NCBI RefSeq assembly: GCF_900100195.1 | Contig: NZ_FNES01000012.1 | Span: 62,001 to 126,000, forward strand | Reading direction: 5' to 3' | DNA: 64,000 bases | Origin: Billgrantia gudaonensis | GTDB lineage: Bacteria; Pseudomonadota; Gammaproteobacteria; Pseudomonadales; Halomonadaceae | Shown here: in pieces, positions 62,179-64,000 of the stretch | How the letters are laid out: the number at the start of each line of letters is the position of its first letter | Numbering within the stretch: the first letter of the stretch is position 1 | Position numbers and translations under genes: made by a program | The notes under the pieces: model-generated | The model's database searches: none | What the model saw: only the letters and a program-made list of their open reading frames with translations | Told to the model about the DNA's origin: nothing

Positions 62179-63633
62179 ATGGCTCGCAAGGATCACGCCC
62201 ACCCCAAGTCCCGCCGCTGGCTGGCCCTGCTGCTGGTGCTGGGCGCCGCGGTGGCGGCCATCGGCTGGTACGAGCTGTTCCGCGAGGAGCCCCAGAACCT
62301 CGACGGCGTCGAGGCCTACTACCGCTACGGTTCCATCGGCACCGAGCAGGAGGAGGGCCTGCCCTACTGGGTCTGGCGCGTGCTGCCGGAGGTATTCCCG
62401 CAGCACCTGCCGGGCGACGGGGAGGACGCGGGCTACGCCGCCCTGGGCGTGGTCTGGGAGGAAGGCGAACCCACGCCGGTGGGGTTCTCGCGAAAGACCA
62501 TCGGCTTCCCGCGCATCGGCATCAACTGCGCGGCCTGCCACACCGCCACCTACCGCACGGCGCCGGAGGCCGAGCGCCGTATCGTGCCCGCCGGCCCCCA
62601 CCAGACCTTCGACCCCCAGGCCTACCTGCGCTTTCTAGGCGATGCCGCCGCCGACCCGGACTTCACTGCCGACACCCTGCTGGCGGCCATCGAAGAGGAG
62701 ACCGAGCTCTCCTGGCTCGACCGCCTGCTCTACCGCTTCCTGATCATCCCGCGCACTCGCGACGGGCTGCTGGAACAAGCCGAGCGCTTCACCTGGACCG
62801 ACGACCGACCGCGCTGGGGACCGGGGCGCATCGATCCCTTCAACCCGGTGAAGTTCCACCCCGACCTGCTGGCCTTGGACCCCGCGGAGGACGACACCAT
62901 CGGCAACTCCGACATCATGCCGCTGTGGGCCATGGACGAGCAGGAAGGCTACGCCCTGCACTGGGACGGGCTCAACGACTCCCTCACCGAGGTGGTGCTC
63001 AGTGGCGCCATCGGCGACGGCGCCCGGCCCGACTCCCTGCCGGTGGAATCACTGGGCGAGCTGGAGACCTACCTGCGCGACCTGGCACCGCCGCCCTACC
63101 CCTTCGACTCCCCGGACCGGCAGATGGCCGCGCGTGGCGAGGCGCTGTTCGAGGAGCACTGCGCGAGTTGTCACGGCCCCGAGGGAGGGTGCACCGGCAC
63201 GGTGATCCCCCAGAGCGAGGTGGGAACCGACCGCCACCGCCTGGAGATGTGGACCGCCGAGTCCGCCGAGCGCTACAACGCCTATGCCGAGGACTACCCT
63301 TGGGACTTCGACGCCTTCGTCAAAACCGACGGTTACGTGGCCAAGCCGCTGACCGGCATCTGGCTGCGCGCTCCCTACCTGCACAACGGCTCGGTGCCCA
63401 CCGTGGAGGACCTACTGCGCCCCGCCGAGGAGCGCCCCGCGGTGTTTTACCGCGGCTACGACGTCTACCACCCCGAACGCCTGGGCTTCATCCACGCGGG
63501 CGAGGAGGCCGAGCGGCACGGCTTCCGCTACGACACCGCCGAGCCCGGCAACGGCAACCAGGGACATGAGTACGGCACCGAGCTGCCGACGGAGGACCGA
63601 GATGCGCTGGTCGAGTACCTCAAGACGCTCTAG
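62179..63633 (+). CDS. RoxA/MauG-like dihaem c-type cytochrome (second copy)
   Basis: 484 residues. N-terminal helix (about 14-30), periplasmic body, haem motifs CAACH (117-121) and CASCH (328-332), and WLRAPYLHNGSVPTVEDLLRP near 400. Closely similar in domain order to the 55879 protein: both share the GSIG, LPxxxWRVLPE and GNGNQGHxYGT blocks. GGGAGG lies before ATG 62179. The two cytochromes could act in sequence, like a dioxygenase and a hydroperoxide isomerase, or deliver electrons. Confidence 0.82.
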   Translation: MARKDHAHPKSRRWLALLLVLGAAVAAIGWYELFREEPQNLDGVEAYYRYGSIGTEQEEGLPYWVWRVLPEVFPQHLPGDGEDAGYAALGVVWEEGEPTPVGFSRKTIGFPRIGINCAACHTATYRTAPEAERRIVPAGPHQTFDPQAYLRFLGDAAADPDFTADTLLAAIEEETELSWLDRLLYRFLIIPRTRDGLLEQAERFTWTDDRPRWGPGRIDPFNPVKFHPDLLALDPAEDDTIGNSDIMPLWAMDEQEGYALHWDGLNDSLTEVVLSGAIGDGARPDSLPVESLGELETYLRDLAPPPYPFDSPDRQMAARGEALFEEHCASCHGPEGGCTGTVIPQSEVGTDRHRLEMWTAESAERYNAYAEDYPWDFDAFVKTDGYVAKPLTGIWLRAPYLHNGSVPTVEDLLRPAEERPAVFYRGYDVYHPERLGFIHAGEEAERHGFRYDTAEPGNGNQGHEYGTELPTEDRDALVEYLKTL

Positions 63634-63643
63634 CTCACCCACC

Positions 63644-63665
63644 CGCCGGGCACCCTGCCCCGGCG
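63644..63665. terminator. Hairpin after second cytochrome gene
   Basis: CGCCGGG and CCCGGCG form a 7-bp stem with an 8-base loop, between convergent genes. No T-run. Confidence 0.4.
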
Positions 63666-63700
63666 TCTCGGCGTGTCGCTACCGATAACAGCTCGCCCAT

Positions 63701-64000
63701 TCAGCCCTGTTCGACGTTCAAGCGGAAGACGTTGTCGGCCTGGGAGCGGTGCAAACAGACGTCCACCAGCAGGGTGCGATGCGGCTGGAAGATCTCCGCC
63801 AATTGGGCATCGTTCAGGCAGAGGTCCTCGATATCCTCGTCGGATAGGGTACGAAACCCCACCGGCGTGAAACGGGCATGGCTCTCGTCCTCGTCGAGCA
63901 TCGGCTCGGCGGTGATGGACATGCCCAGCCGAGTGTCGGCACGCTCGACGGCCTCACAGAGCCGAGCGGTGTCAATGTAGAGGCTGCGCAGCGAGGTGTC
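63701..64000 (-). CDS. Unrecognised protein, C-terminal part (start beyond window)
   Basis: The last 99 residues of a leftward gene whose start lies past the right edge. Ends FRLNVEQG at 63701. Acidic, no transmembrane helix or recognised motif; Met at 63922 is internal because the open frame continues to the window end. Family not identified. Confidence 0.6.
   Translation of the reverse strand, partial: DTSLRSLYIDTARLCEAVERADTRLGMSITAEPMLDEDESHARFTPVGFRTLSDEDIEDLCLNDAQLAEIFQPHRTLLVDVCLHRSQADNVFRLNVEQG

Overview
The window looks like a chromosomal segment of a high-GC gammaproteobacterium, most likely a Halomonadaceae (Halomonas-like) bacterium. This is inferred from gene content (SbcCD, YaiI, YqjG, NirBD/NasST, TAXI-TRAP with AtuA, NreB-type exporter) and from acidic proteins and strong G/C bias at third codon positions. 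There is no rRNA or tRNA gene, prophage, insertion sequence or CRISPR array. Both ends cut genes: an MscS-type channel at the left and an unrecognised protein at the right.

Regions: 1-6.1 kb holds the channel, an amidoligase plus glutaminase-like peptidase pair, OsmC, an aldo/keto reductase and endonuclease V. 6.2-10.7 kb is sbcDC. 10.8-19.3 kb holds small housekeeping genes (gamma-glutamylcyclotransferase, SpoIIAA-like, flavodoxin-fold oxidoreductase, YbaA-like, argE, a DEAD-box helicase, yaiI, yqjG, a LysR regulator) and a 12-copy heptamer repeat. 19.4-26.5 kb holds a pirin and envelope genes: an M23 endopeptidase, an ABC exporter and two L,D-transpeptidases. 26.5-29.4 kb has a nitrate transporter and a histone-deacetylase-like enzyme. 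29.4-35.1 kb is a TAXI-TRAP/AtuA operon with a divergent LysR regulator. 35.2-43.3 kb has an SDR, a peroxiredoxin and a three-gene signalling block: histidine kinase, receiver/HD-GYP-like protein, and a 1.5-kaa PAS/LOV-GGDEF-EAL-receiver protein.

43.3-53.4 kb is a complete nitrate/nitrite assimilation locus. nasA and the sirohaem methyltransferase gene run left; nasT, nasS, a NasC-like reductase, nirB and nirD run right. Two back-to-back sigma-54 promoters with an NtrC-like site lie between them, and the leaders carry hexaloop hairpins of the kind bound by ANTAR antiterminators such as NasT. The nitrate transporter 20 kb away has matching signals, so all three transcription units probably form one regulon.

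53.6-55.3 kb is a metal-responsive pair: an RcnR/CsoR-type repressor, an NreB-like exporter, and a perfect C6/G6 operator at the exporter gene.

55.4-63.6 kb is the most unusual part. A leftward operon encodes a cyclooxygenase-like haem oxygenase/peroxidase, a small protein with a P450-like cysteine motif, an Old Yellow Enzyme-type reductase, a RoxA/MauG-like dihaem cytochrome c and a small membrane protein. A divergent operon encodes a second copy of the membrane-protein/cytochrome pair. Together they resemble a lipid-oxidation (oxylipin-type) pathway, but this is inference from families and gene order.
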